Below, piece after piece: positions 18,035 to 26,490 of a stretch of DNA of 64,000 nt (position 1 is the stretch's first letter; each line of letters starts with the position of its first letter). The stretch comes from Gordonia bronchialis DSM 43247 (GTDB taxonomy: Bacteria > Actinomycetota > Actinomycetes > Mycobacteriales > Mycobacteriaceae): contig NC_013441.1 in NCBI RefSeq assembly GCF_000024785.1, forward strand, positions 2,976,001 to 3,040,000, in the 5' to 3' direction. The notes beneath the pieces were generated by a model, which ran no database searches, had not been told where the DNA came from, and saw only the letters and a program-made list of their open reading frames with translations. Both the position numbers and the translations under genes were made by a program.

Positions 18035-19459
18035 ATGACCGCTGAAGACACAAGAGCAACAGGAACTTCCGAGACCGAGACGCCGCTCGGCAGACCGGTT
18101 GGCAGCTGGCGCGAACTCTTTGGCGCCGACCACGCCACGGCCTCACTCGTTCTGGCGGGCGGTATCGCCGTGTACGCCATGAACACCTTCGTCACGGCAG
18201 CGCTCCTCCCCTCCACCATCGCTGACATCGGTGGCGATCAGTACTTCGCTTGGGTGACAACCACTTTCATGGTCGCCTCGGTGCTCGCCTCGATGCTGGT
18301 CGCCCGCACTCTCGCCGCGATGGGTGCCGCACGTGCCTACCTGACGGCCTTTCTGCTGTTTGCGGCCGGATCTCTCGCCGCCGCACTCACCCCGACGATG
18401 GAACTCCTCCTTGCCGCGCGGGTGCTCCAGGGACTCGGTGGCGGACTCCTCGCCGGACTCGGCTATGCCGTCATTCGCGACGCACTCCCCGAACACTTGT
18501 GGACCCGTGCCACCGGTCTCGTCTCGGCGATGTGGGGGGTTGGCACTCTCCTCGGACCAACAACGGGCGGATTCTTCGCCCAGATCGGCTTCTGGCGCGG
18601 TGCCTTCTGGTTGCTGGCGGCCGTGGCGGTGGTGCTCGGGGTGCTGTCCACTCGCGCATTGCCCAGGGGCAGTTCGGAGTCCGACGACTTCGGGAGGCTG
18701 CCGGCGACGTCTCTCGTCATGCTGGTTCTCGCGGCCACGGCGTTCAGCATCGCGGCCATCGTTCCGGTCGGCGGGCCGACCGCTGTTGCGCTCGCGGCCG
18801 GTGCCGCGCTGGTCGGCGGATTCATCCTGGTGGACAGCCGCGCGTCGTCGCCGGTGTTGCCGCACATCACCTATCAGCGTGGCAACCCGCTGAAGTGGTT
18901 CTACATCGTCCTCGGCATCCTCAGCGCCGCAGCGATGGCCGAGATCTTCCTGCCGAAATTCGGCCAGGATCTCGCCGGGATGACACCGCTGGTCGCAGGT
19001 GTCTTCGGCGCGACGGTGTCGATCGGCTGGAGTGTGGTGCAGCTCTTCAGCGCAAGCGTCGACAGCGAGCGGATCGGCAGACGGCTTATGATCCTCGGAC
19101 CGGTGTTCGTGACGGTCGGCCTCGCTGTCTATGCCGCGACGCAGCACGTCACCGCGGCATGGATTCCCGTGGTCTGGGTGGTCGGCCTCATTCTCGCCGG
19201 AGCCGGTGTGGGTCTGGCCTTCCCCCACCTGAGCGTGGCGGCGATGCGCAGCACCGACGATCCCGTCGAGGGCTCGAAAGCCGCGGCGGGGGTGGGCACG
19301 GCCGAACTCATCGCGAACGCCATCTCGTCGGCGCTGGTCGGCACCCTCGTCGTGGTGGGCGGCCCCGGCGCGGCGGGTTCGATGATGATGGGGGCGGGAC
19401 TCGCCGCACTCGGCGCGCTCGGGGTTGTGGCCATCGTTGCCGCCCTTCGCCGCGAGTGA
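18035..19459 (+). CDS. MFS transporter, probable SoxR-regulated efflux pump
   Basis: 474 aa, with repeated hydrophobic helices consistent with 12-14 membrane spans. Motif-A-like sequence appears after the second helix (VARTLAAMGAARAYLTAFLLF). RVLQGLGGGLLAGLGYAVI is the motif around helix 4, and GLVSAMWGVGTLLGPTTGGF matches motif C of drug antiporters. It would export redox-active or toxic compounds using the proton gradient. The ATG at 18035 has no ribosome site but coincides with the predicted transcription start, so a leaderless mRNA is likely. The divergent soxR and the site between them indicate induction by redox-cycling agents; this is inference. Confidence 0.88.
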   Translation: MTAEDTRATGTSETETPLGRPVGSWRELFGADHATASLVLAGGIAVYAMNTFVTAALLPSTIADIGGDQYFAWVTTTFMVASVLASMLVARTLAAMGAARAYLTAFLLFAAGSLAAALTPTMELLLAARVLQGLGGGLLAGLGYAVIRDALPEHLWTRATGLVSAMWGVGTLLGPTTGGFFAQIGFWRGAFWLLAAVAVVLGVLSTRALPRGSSESDDFGRLPATSLVMLVLAATAFSIAAIVPVGGPTAVALAAGAALVGGFILVDSRASSPVLPHITYQRGNPLKWFYIVLGILSAAAMAEIFLPKFGQDLAGMTPLVAGVFGATVSIGWSVVQLFSASVDSERIGRRLMILGPVFVTVGLAVYAATQHVTAAWIPVVWVVGLILAGAGVGLAFPHLSVAAMRSTDDPVEGSKAAAGVGTAELIANAISSALVGTLVVVGGPGAAGSMMMGAGLAALGALGVVAIVAALRRE

Positions 19460-19463
19460 CAGC

Positions 19464-19874
19464 TCACGAGGCCGAGCCGGCGCGCTTCGCGTCGGTTTCG
19501 GCGGATACGGCCTGGGCCATCACCGTGGCGCCGGACCGCAGCGCCCGGCGCCACGGGAGCGCTCCCTCGACCTCGATCTGAATCGACATGCTCAGTACCG
19601 TTCGCAGCAGCACGATGATCGCGAGTACACCGACGTCGGTCAGAGAGGGCTTCGACGTGATGGTCCTGATCAGGTCGGCGGCGACAAGGATCTCCAGCCC
19701 GAGCAGAATGGCGCCGCCGAGAGCGTTGCGCAGAACGGTGAACGCACTCGAATCCCGTTGCAGTGCACGACGTCCGGCGACGATGAAGGCCACCACGAAT
19801 CCGACGATCATGGCGAGCACGCCGATCACCTCGAAGGCGGTCGCAACCCCGTCGAACACCTCGTGAATCTGCAT
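19464..19874 (-). CDS. DUF1622 family membrane protein
   Basis: 136 aa with three hydrophobic segments (VIGVLAMIVGFVVAFIVAG, LGGAILLGLEILVAADLI, VGVLAIIVLLRTVLSMSIQI). The arginine-rich loop VLRNALGGAILLGLEIL and the R-T-x-L-S-x-x-I-Q-x-E-x-E-G end are typical of DUF1622 proteins. Function is unknown. It converges with the MFS gene, four bases between the stops. Confidence 0.8.
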   Translation of the reverse strand: MQIHEVFDGVATAFEVIGVLAMIVGFVVAFIVAGRRALQRDSSAFTVLRNALGGAILLGLEILVAADLIRTITSKPSLTDVGVLAIIVLLRTVLSMSIQIEVEGALPWRRALRSGATVMAQAVSAETDAKRAGSAS

Positions 19875-19944
19875 CGCCCCAGCATACGGCGAGGATTGAT
19901 TACCGGCCCCATATCGACCGGACCACCCCTCGCGCGCAGCGCAG

Positions 19945-20679
19945 TCAGTGATCCCGGTAGGTCACGACGAGCGGGGCATGGTCGGACAGCCGCTCGGTCG
20001 CCGAAAGCTCTTTGTCCACAATCACTTCCGTGGCGGCCGCGGCAAGTCTGGGTGTCGCGAGCTGGTGGTCCACGCGCCAGCCCACGTTTTTGGTGAACGA
20101 CTCCCCTGCCCAACTCCACCACGTGAGCGGACCAGGTTGATCACCATGTACTCGCCGCACCACGTCGACGAGCCGACGTGACCCGAGGATCGAGTCGAAC
20201 CAGGCGCGGTCTTCGGGAAGAAACCCGTCCATCTTGCGGGCCGCCCGCCAGTTGGTCACGTCGTGCTGCGTGTGGGCGAGGTTGAGGTCTCCGACGAGAA
20301 GATACTCACGACCGGCACGCAGCGCAGCGAGCCGGTTGCGGTCCAACTCGCGCGCGAAGGCACTCAGAAATCGCTGCTTGCGTTGATACTTCGCCCCACC
20401 GTCGGGCTGTTCGCGCATCGATCCCGGACGCTGGAGGTGCGCGGGGAGCCCGCCCTTCGGAAGATAGAGACACGCCACGGTCACCGGGCGGTCGCCGAGG
20501 TCGACCTCGATGTAGCGCCCATGCGCCGCGAACTCACCCAGCCCACGTGCCCGCGGCCGGTGCGTGACCCAGGTTCGTACGGCGACGGCGGGCGTTCTCG
20601 TCAGGACGGCGACACCGTTGCGTCCGGCCACCGATCCCACGTCCACCGCAGCCTGGTATCCGGCGATCACACCCACCTC
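19945..20679 (-). pseudogene. xthA: 3' part of xthA (exodeoxyribonuclease III) split by an IS
   Basis: Encodes the C-terminal 243 residues of an ExoIII/AP-endonuclease: NGVAVLTRTP, then YLVGDLNLAHT (the G-D-x-N motif), TWWSWAGESFTKNVGWRVDH (W-R-x-D region) and the final LSDHAPLVV histidine motif. It lacks the first ~50 residues, which lie beyond the IS at 22016-22169. Removing the IS and one copy of CCTC joins CPASEV to GVIAGYQ in frame. The protein would have repaired abasic and 3'-blocked DNA ends; as read it is disrupted. Confidence 0.92.
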
Positions 20680-20731
20680 TGAACCGTCCTGGGTCTGGTG
20701 GAGACCGTGATCTCACCAGGAGAATGCTGTT

Positions 20732-21058
20732 ATGGGAGCACCACGGAAGTTTGACCAGGAGACGCGTGAGCGTGCCGTGCGGATGTATCAGGATCGGCTC
20801 GGCGAGGTGGGCGGGTCGAAGTCGGCGGCGCGCCGGCATGTCGCCGAGATGCTCGATATCAATCAGGCGACGCTGCGTAACTGGATCGAGAAGGACACGC
20901 CGGTGGTCTCCTCGGGGGTGAGTACGACCAGTGGGGAGTTGGATGCCCAGGTGCGTGAGCTGCGTCGTGAGAATTCCGAATTGCGCAGAGCCAATGAGAT
21001 TTTGAAGACGGCGTCGGCGTTTTTCGCCGCGGCGGAGATCGACCGCCGACTTCGTTGA
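20732..21058 (+). CDS. IS3-family OrfA of copy B
   Basis: 108 aa. Helix-turn-helix RAVRMYQDRLGEVGGSKSAA then MLDINQATLRNWIEK, followed by coiled coil VRELRRENSELRRANEILK and the end SAFFAAAEIDRR. It pairs with OrfB by overlap TTGA at 21055-21058. The slip run before the end is only five T (TTTTTC), weaker than in copy A. Confidence 0.87.
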   Translation: MGAPRKFDQETRERAVRMYQDRLGEVGGSKSAARRHVAEMLDINQATLRNWIEKDTPVVSSGVSTTSGELDAQVRELRRENSELRRANEILKTASAFFAAAEIDRRLR

Positions 21059-21984
21059 TCGTCGAGTACATCGACGATCACAGGGACAGGTTCGGGGTCG
21101 ATCCGATCTGCCGGGTACTCACCGAGTACGGAATGCAGATTGCCCCATCCACCTACTATGCCCACAAGCAGCGTGGCCTGGTCTCGGCAGCGATGCTCGA
21201 GGAGGCCTACGCCGCTCATGCCGTCTACCAGCAGTTCGAGAAGAACCGCGGTGTGTACGGGGTGCGCAAGATGTATCACACGATGTGGCGCGCCGGTCAC
21301 GTGATGGGTCGTGATCAGGTCGGCCGGCTGATGGGGATCTGCGGCATCTCCGGTGCTGTACGCGGCAGCCATCGCACCACCACGACCCACCGAGACGATA
21401 GGGCGCCACGATTCCCTGATCATGTTGAACGACAATGGGATACACCGACACATCCGGATCAGTGGTGGGTGGCCGACTTCACGTATGTGTGGACATTGGC
21501 GGGGTTTGTCTACGTCGCGTTCCTCGTGGATGTGTTTTCGCGACGCATCCTCGGGTGGCGAGTCATGGCGAGCAAGCACACACCGTTGGTGACGAGTGTT
21601 GTCGAGCAAGCGTTGTTCGCCCGCCGCCGATCCGGATTCGACTTCACCGCAACCGGTTTGGTTCATCACAGCGATGCGGGCAGTCAGTACACATCGTTGG
21701 CATTCACCGCTGCGCTGACCGAGGCCAACATCACCGGATCCATAGGATCGGTCGGCGATGCGCTCGACAACGCGCTCATGGAGTCGGCGATCGGCTTGTA
21801 CAAGACCGAACTGATCGACACCGGCCGCGCCTGGAAGGACCGCGGCGAGGTCGAACGAGAGACCGCCGCCTACGTGCACTGGTTCAACGCCGAGAGGCTG
21901 CACTCCTCCCTGGGCTACTGCTCACCCGTCGAGTACGAGACGCGCTATCGTGACAGCGTCGCCTCCGTGGCGGAGGTGGCCTGA
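21055..21984 (+). CDS. IS3-family OrfB of copy B, DDE transposase
   Basis: 309 aa from a TTG start overlapping OrfA; probably produced as a fusion. GVYGVRKMYHTMWRAGH is the HTH_21-like part. The catalytic core has WWVADFTYVW, VHHSDAGSQYTS and the E of MESAIGLYKTEL. It ends with HWFNAERLHSSLGYCSPVEYE. All expected residues are present. Confidence 0.9.
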   Translation: MIVEYIDDHRDRFGVDPICRVLTEYGMQIAPSTYYAHKQRGLVSAAMLEEAYAAHAVYQQFEKNRGVYGVRKMYHTMWRAGHVMGRDQVGRLMGICGISGAVRGSHRTTTTHRDDRAPRFPDHVERQWDTPTHPDQWWVADFTYVWTLAGFVYVAFLVDVFSRRILGWRVMASKHTPLVTSVVEQALFARRRSGFDFTATGLVHHSDAGSQYTSLAFTAALTEANITGSIGSVGDALDNALMESAIGLYKTELIDTGRAWKDRGEVERETAAYVHWFNAERLHSSLGYCSPVEYETRYRDSVASVAEVA

Positions 21985-22015
21985 ACCAGGTCTCTATCCG
22001 ATCCAGGACGGTTCA

Positions 22016-22169
22016 CCTCCGACGCCGGGCACCGCAGCTCCTGCAGCGCGACCACGTCCGGCGACCGGGCCGCCAGCCAGCGGTCGAATCCCCGACGACG
22101 TGCCGCCCGGATCCCGTTGACATTGAAGGTGGCGACCGTGAACGACGAGTCTCCGGTGAGCGTGCCCAT
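22016..22169 (-). pseudogene. xthA: 5' part of xthA
   Basis: Starts at ATG 22169 and encodes FTVATFNVNGIRAARRRGF and PDVVALQELRCPASEV, the N-terminal ExoIII strands with the N-V-N and Q-E motifs (metal-binding glutamate). It then runs into the right end of IS copy B. The remainder is at 19945-20679. Confidence 0.92.
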
Positions 22170-22318
22170 GATCAACAACTGTGCCGCACGGGCACATCTG
22201 TCTGCGAGCCGGTCGGTGGGCGCGATTGCCGAGCCAGAGCTGTCCGCGGACCCGAACACAGCCACCACTACATCCGCGGGTTCGGCGACGGCGGCCCGAC
22301 GATGATTACGGTGGAGAC

Positions 22319-22816
22319 ATGGGCGAGCCGGAGGCGACAGCGGACGGACGGTACATCGTCGTCGACGGCCGGCGCTGGCGGGCGACGGACCCCGCGATCC
22401 CCGAATCGTTGCGCCGGCAGCTGGTGGACGAGTTGATGGACGCCCGGCGGGCGGTGCGGTCGGACCCGGACACGGCGCGACCGAGGGTGCGCGACGCCAA
22501 GGTGGCTCTCGGTGAGCGCGGCGAGCCGTGGTGGGAGGACCCGTCGGACGAGGGGCGGCGCACCCGCATCGAGAGCGCGATCCGCGCGATGGCACACGCC
22601 CGCGCGCCGAAGACGCTGTGTCCGAGTGAGGTCGCCCGCATTGTGGGCGGCGAGCAGTGGCGTCCGCTGATGCCGCTGGTGCGCGAGATCGCGGACGACC
22701 TGTCGGAGCGAGGCGTCATCCGCGTGACACAGACGGGCGTGCCGGTGGTGGCGACCGAGGTCAAGGGCCCGATCCGCCTCAGCGCCACAGATGCGATGGA
22801 GCCGGAAGACCCGTGA
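22319..22816 (+). CDS. DUF3253 domain protein
   Basis: 165 aa from the ATG at 22319 (GGAG just upstream). The N-terminal part YIVVDGRRWRATDPAIPESLRRQLVDELM with DARRAVRSDP is a conserved small-protein module. The C-terminal half (RIESAIRAMAHARAPKTLCP, SEVARIVGGEQW, LMPLVREIADDLSERGVIRVTQTG) is a DUF3253-type winged-helix-like domain. A DNA- or RNA-related role is possible but not shown. It is divergent from the broken xthA. Confidence 0.78.
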   Translation: MGEPEATADGRYIVVDGRRWRATDPAIPESLRRQLVDELMDARRAVRSDPDTARPRVRDAKVALGERGEPWWEDPSDEGRRTRIESAIRAMAHARAPKTLCPSEVARIVGGEQWRPLMPLVREIADDLSERGVIRVTQTGVPVVATEVKGPIRLSATDAMEPEDP

Positions 22817-22891
22817 CGGACAGTCGGCTTGGTGGGCACCGGGGCCTCGGACGCCAATGCGTCCAACGTGTGTCTGAATCACGACGCTGCA

Positions 22892-22921
22892 AACACGAAA
22901 CCCCACCGTTGCCGGCGGGGT
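22892..22921 (-). terminator. Terminator downstream of tRNA-Pro
   Basis: ACCCCACC (22900-22907) pairs with GGCGGGGT (22914-22921), and on the minus strand the stem is followed by TTCGTGTTTG. Its position seven bases past the tRNA end fits rho-independent termination. Confidence 0.7.
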
Positions 22922-22927
22922 CACTTG

Positions 22928-23001
22928 TCGGGCTGACAGGATTTGAACCTGCGACCACCTGACCCCCAGTCAGGTGCGCTACCAAACTGCGCCACAGCCC
23001 G
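22928..23001 (-). tRNA. tRNA-Pro(GGG)
   Basis: On the minus strand a perfect cloverleaf: acceptor CGGGCTG/CAGCCCG, D arm GCGC/GCGC with loop AGTTTGGTA, anticodon arm CCTGA-CTGGGGG-TCAGG with anticodon GGG, and T arm GCAGG-TTCAAAT-CCTGT. The discriminator base is A. CCA is not encoded. Confidence 0.96.
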
Positions 23002-23098
23002 TTGCCCCGTGAGGGGCGTTCAAGAGCCTAGCCGACGATCCCGTCCGCAATCCAATCGCCTGGTCAGACGATCGCTGGTAGTGCGGCCGGGCCGTCGG

Positions 23099-23368
23099 TC
23101 AGGCGGCGGTCGAGGACCGCTTCTTATACCAGATCCAACCGACGGTCACGATGAGCGCACCCACCAGCGACCCGATGATGCCGCTGGGCCGGAAGTTGAG
23201 GCCGTCACCGGCCAGCAGGCTGATCAGCAGTCCGCCGACGAATGAACCGACGAGTCCGGCGACGATAGCCAGTCCCCAGTCGATGTTCCACATGTTCTTG
23301 CCGCCGACGATGAGCTGGGCAAGTGCACCAATGACCATGCCGAACACGATGATTCCCAAGATGAGCAC
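23099..23368 (-). CDS. GlsB/YeaQ/YmgE family small membrane protein
   Basis: 89 aa with three hydrophobic helices and the glycine-rich pattern of transglycosylase-associated (GlsB/YeaQ) proteins: FGMVIGALAQLIVGGKN, then WGLAIVAGLVGSFVGGLLI, then SGIIGSLVGALIVTVGWIW, ending KKRSS. The family is linked to general stress but its action is unknown. TATGCT lies six bases before the GTG at 23368, so a leaderless transcript is plausible; a TTG one codon earlier is an alternative. Confidence 0.85.
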   Translation of the reverse strand: MLILGIIVFGMVIGALAQLIVGGKNMWNIDWGLAIVAGLVGSFVGGLLISLLAGDGLNFRPSGIIGSLVGALIVTVGWIWYKKRSSTAA

Positions 23369-23392
23369 CAAGCGAGCATAGCGGAGGCCACC

Positions 23393-23878
23393 TCAGCCGA
23401 GGATCCGCCTCGCGAAACCCTCCACATGCGCGCGCAGCGCGTCGATACGCCGTTGACGCACGGCCTCCGGGTTGTCACCGGCGAAGATGGCCGACGGTCG
23501 GACGCGGACGTTGGCGCAGCACTGGAAACCGGCACAGAGCAAAGTGCCCACGGTGTCGCCTTTACGTCCGGCGGCACCGGCACGCTTGGCGCTGAAGAAG
23601 GTGACCTCGTTGGGCAACTGAACGTCCTCGCAGAACGAGCACTGCGGACGGGTGCGCGGCTGGCGGGCACCCTGGCGCATCATGATGCCGACGAGCCGAT
23701 CGTCGACCGGCACCACCAGGTAGCCGACGAGTGGGAGTTTGGGATCGCGCCAGCCGAGGAAGTCGAGGTCATCGAAGTCAAGGGACGGGAAATCGGCTGG
23801 CAGCGTCAACGCGTTGCGTTCACGCATGGAGGCGTTGACGAGGGATTTGCGGATCTGCGACTCGGTGAGCGCATGCAT
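23393..23878 (-). CDS. FBP-domain protein (FusB/FusC-like EF-G-binding family)
   Basis: 161 aa. The start at 23878 has AGGAG eight bases upstream. The C-terminal half carries a treble-clef-type zinc site: CSFCEDVQ and, after NEVTFFSAKRAGAAGRKGD, the segment LLCAGFQCCANVRV. This is the FBP arrangement found in fusidic-acid-resistance proteins that release stalled EF-G from the ribosome. The N-terminal half (IRKSLVNASMRERNALTLP) is the usual alpha-helical part. In actinobacteria a housekeeping ribosome-related role is more likely than resistance; this is inference. Confidence 0.78.
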   Translation of the reverse strand: MHALTESQIRKSLVNASMRERNALTLPADFPSLDFDDLDFLGWRDPKLPLVGYLVVPVDDRLVGIMMRQGARQPRTRPQCSFCEDVQLPNEVTFFSAKRAGAAGRKGDTVGTLLCAGFQCCANVRVRPSAIFAGDNPEAVRQRRIDALRAHVEGFARRILG

Positions 23879-24322
23879 GGGAGAACTCCTGGGAAATCGT
23901 GCGTGTGAAGGGTATGCGAGAGCTGGCGCGGGCCGCCTGATGTGCGTTGCCTGCGCCTGCGGAGCAGCTTGTTCACACGGTGTCGGCGCGCACGCCGACG
24001 ACCTCCTCACGCCCGATGGGCGTCCTCAGCGTCACGATCACGTCCGCCATGCTGCCGCAATACCGGCGCCGGGACAACCGAATTGAGTGCCGAGGACAGT
24101 CGTGTCCGGAACGTTCGTTCTCACGTGCCGCCGAGGGCAATATGCCCTCGGTGTGCACTGAGGACGACCCGTGCGGACACGTCGGTAGTTATCACTGCCC
24201 AGCGGCTGGTGACACAACTCCATGGTGGTCGCCAAAGCTGTTGTCTCACTGTCTGCTTCGAGACTCGTCGCGAACGCTCCTCACACCTCAGGGAGCGTTG
24301 CTGGGGCAGCGCGGCGTCGGAC
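23879..24322. other. Gene-free intergenic stretch
   Basis: 444 bases without a convincing gene. It holds an 8-bp hairpin CCGAGGGC-AATAT-GCCCTCGG at 24131-24151 without a T run, and an interspersed repeat copy at 24258-24290. A 25-codon frame at 23973-24050 (minus) lacks a ribosome site and is not called. Confidence 0.55.
24258..24290. repeat. Interspersed repeat, copy 2 (inverted)
   Basis: TCGAGACTCGTCGCGAACGC followed by TCCTCACACCTCA is the reverse complement of the 33-mer at 13208-13240 with about seven mismatches, mostly in the middle; the outer blocks are nearly identical. Confidence 0.6.
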
Positions 24323-25759
24323 TCAGCGCTTGCGGCGCTCGCGTTTGTCGCGCACCCGCACGTTGATCCGGACGGGCGAGCCGTCGAAGTTGAACTCTTC
24401 ACGCAACCGCCGCTCGAGGAAGCGGCGATATCCCGCCTCCAGGAACCCGGTGGTGAACAGCACGAACGTCGGTGGCCGGGTGGCGGCCTGGGTGGCGAAC
24501 AGCACCCGCGGCTGGCGTCCGCCCCGCAGCGGTGGCGGATTGGCCGCGATCACGTCCTTGAGCCAATTGTTCAGTGGCCCGGTGGAGATCCGCTTGTCCC
24601 AGGAGTCGAGCGCGGATTCCAGTGCGGGAACCAGCTTGTGCACCGCTCGGCCCGTGGACGCGGAGATGTTGACGCGTGAGGCCCACGGCACGCGGGCCAG
24701 TTCGCGGTCGATCTCCTTGTCGAGCTGATACCGGCGGTCCTCGTCAACGAGGTCCCACTTGTTGAAGGCGATGATCAGCGCCCGGCCGCTGTCGATGATC
24801 AGTGACAGCACCCGCAGGTCCTGTTCGGTGATCGGTTCCGAGGCGTCGATCAGCAGGATGGCCACCTCGGCCGCGTCGAGCGCCGCCCGCGTGCGCAGCG
24901 ACGCGTAGTACTCGTGCCCGCTGGCCGTGCGCACCTTGCGGCGCAATCCGGCGGTGTCGACGAATTGCCAGGTCTTGCCGTCCAATTCGATGAGTTCATC
25001 CACCGGGTCGACCGTGGTGCCCGCGACGTTGTCGACCACCGACCGCTCCGCGCCGGCCAACTTGTTCAGCAACGAACTCTTGCCGACATTCGGTTTTCCG
25101 ACCAGTGCCACGCGCCGGGGGCCACCCAGGGCCGGACCCTCACGCGGGGTCTCGGGCAGCTTCTCGAGGATGACGTCGAGCAGGTCACCGGCGCCACGAC
25201 CGTGCGCCGCGGACACCGTGAACGGCTCCCCCAGTCCCAGCGACCACAGCGAAGCGGCCTCGGCTTCGAGTCGCTCACTGTCGACCTTGTTGGCGGCAAG
25301 GATGACCGGCGTCTTCGAGCGGCGCAGCACACGGGCCACCGCCTCGTCGGTCGCGGTCGCGCCCACTGTCGCGTCGACGACGAGCACGATGGCATCCGCG
25401 GTGCGCATGGCGAGTTCGGCCTGCGCCGCCACCGCCTGCTGCAGTCCCTTGGCGTCGGGTTCCCAGCCGCCGGTGTCGACGACGGTGAACCGTCGCCCCG
25501 ACCAGCTCGCCGCATACGACACACGGTCGCGGGTGACCCCGGGGATGTCCTCGACCACGGCCTCACGACGGCCCAGGATGCGGTTGACCAAAGTGGATTT
25601 ACCGACGTTGGGCCGTCCGACGATCGCGAGCACCGGCATGTGCTCGACGTCGGCGGCACCGTCGAATCCGTCCGCTTGCCCCAGTTCCCAATCGGATTCG
25701 TCCGACCAGGTGCCGTCACCGGGTAGTGCGGCGAGATCGCCGTCCAGATTGTCGGTCAC
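24323..25759 (-). CDS. der: Ribosome assembly GTPase Der (EngA)
   Basis: 478 aa with the diagnostic two G domains in tandem. Domain 1: [17 protein letters not shown] and NKVD. Domain 2: [16 protein letters not shown] and NKWD. A C-terminal KH-like domain ([20 protein letters not shown]) and basic tail KRERRKR follow. Der is an essential GTPase that helps mature the 50S subunit. About 40 acidic residues precede domain 1, a common actinobacterial extension. The start overlaps the cmk stop by four bases, so the two are translationally coupled. Mtb counterpart: Rv1713. Confidence 0.97.
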   Translation of the reverse strand: MTDNLDGDLAALPGDGTWSDESDWELGQADGFDGAADVEHMPVLAIVGRPNVGKSTLVNRILGRREAVVEDIPGVTRDRVSYAASWSGRRFTVVDTGGWEPDAKGLQQAVAAQAELAMRTADAIVLVVDATVGATATDEAVARVLRRSKTPVILAANKVDSERLEAEAASLWSLGLGEPFTVSAAHGRGAGDLLDVILEKLPETPREGPALGGPRRVALVGKPNVGKSSLLNKLAGAERSVVDNVAGTTVDPVDELIELDGKTWQFVDTAGLRRKVRTASGHEYYASLRTRAALDAAEVAILLIDASEPITEQDLRVLSLIIDSGRALIIAFNKWDLVDEDRRYQLDKEIDRELARVPWASRVNISASTGRAVHKLVPALESALDSWDKRISTGPLNNWLKDVIAANPPPLRGGRQPRVLFATQAATRPPTFVLFTTGFLEAGYRRFLERRLREEFNFDGSPVRINVRVRDKRERRKR

Positions 25760-26490
25760 CGCTGAACTCCGATCCGGTCGTTGACGAGCGCCGTCAGCGT
25801 GCTGAGCACCTCGTCGATGGACAGGTCACTGGTGTCGACGACGACGGCGTCCGGTGCGGCACGCAACGGCGACACCGCTCGCGTCGAATCGAGATGATCG
25901 CGCCGGTTGACACTGGCCAGCACGGCCTCGAAGTCGCTGTCGCGACCGGCTCCCAAATTCTGCTGATGGCGGCGCTGTGCCCGCGCCTGCGGGCTCGCGG
26001 TCAGGAAGATCTTCACGTCAGCGTCGGGGAACACCACGGTGCCGATGTCCCGGCCCTCCACCACGACAAAGGCGCCCTCGGCATGCATCCGTTGCAGCGC
26101 AACGAGTTTGGTACGAACGGCCGGAACAGCCGACACCGCGGAAACCGCGTCGGTCACCCGGTCGGTACGAATCGGACCGGACACGTCCACCCCGTCGAGA
26201 TACACGCGGGAGCGTCCGTCTGCGGTGGGGACCAGTTCAATGGTGGCGTCGGCGACTGCGGCCTCGATGCCCCGCGAATCCTCCAGCGAGACATCGGCGT
26301 CCAGGACCGCCAGGGTCGCTGCACGGTACATCGCTCCGGTGTCGAGGTAGTGGGCGCCGACCTGCGCGGCCAGCATCTTGGACAGCGTCGACTTGCCGGT
26401 CCCGGCGGGGCCGTCGATGGCGACGACCCGTGAATTCTCTTCCACCGGTGCGACATTCGACGACGACTGGGGCGTCGGGGAATCTGTCAC
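25756..26490 (-). CDS. cmk: Cytidylate kinase
   Basis: 244 aa. The P-loop is [10 protein letters not shown], followed by [13 protein letters not shown] and the CMP-binding insert. [20 protein letters not shown] is the conserved R-D-I-G-T block, and RRHQQ in the lid region provides catalytic arginines. It phosphorylates CMP and dCMP with ATP for RNA and DNA synthesis. It overlaps both neighbours (rluB stop and der start) by four bases. Corresponds to Rv1712. Confidence 0.97.
   Translation of the reverse strand: MTDSPTPQSSSNVAPVEENSRVVAIDGPAGTGKSTLSKMLAAQVGAHYLDTGAMYRAATLAVLDADVSLEDSRGIEAAVADATIELVPTADGRSRVYLDGVDVSGPIRTDRVTDAVSAVSAVPAVRTKLVALQRMHAEGAFVVVEGRDIGTVVFPDADVKIFLTASPQARAQRRHQQNLGAGRDSDFEAVLASVNRRDHLDSTRAVSPLRAAPDAVVVDTSDLSIDEVLSTLTALVNDRIGVQR

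Larger units (their letters stand above)
20680..22015 (+). mobile_element. IS3-family insertion sequence, copy B (1336 bp), inside xthA
   Basis: Imperfect 27-bp terminal inverted repeats lie at 20680-20706 (starting TGAACCGTCCTGG) and 21989-22015. A 4-bp target duplication CCTC flanks the element at 20676-20679 and 22016-22019. It carries two -1-related frames with intact transposase motifs. Its sequence differs clearly from copy A, so the two are separate elements. Clean ends and the in-frame continuity of the host gene point to a recent insertion. Confidence 0.94.

Noticed and set aside
23973..24158. Small minus-strand frame containing MADVIVTLRTPIG
   Set aside because: No ribosome site, only 25 codons from the plausible ATG, and no recognisable family.
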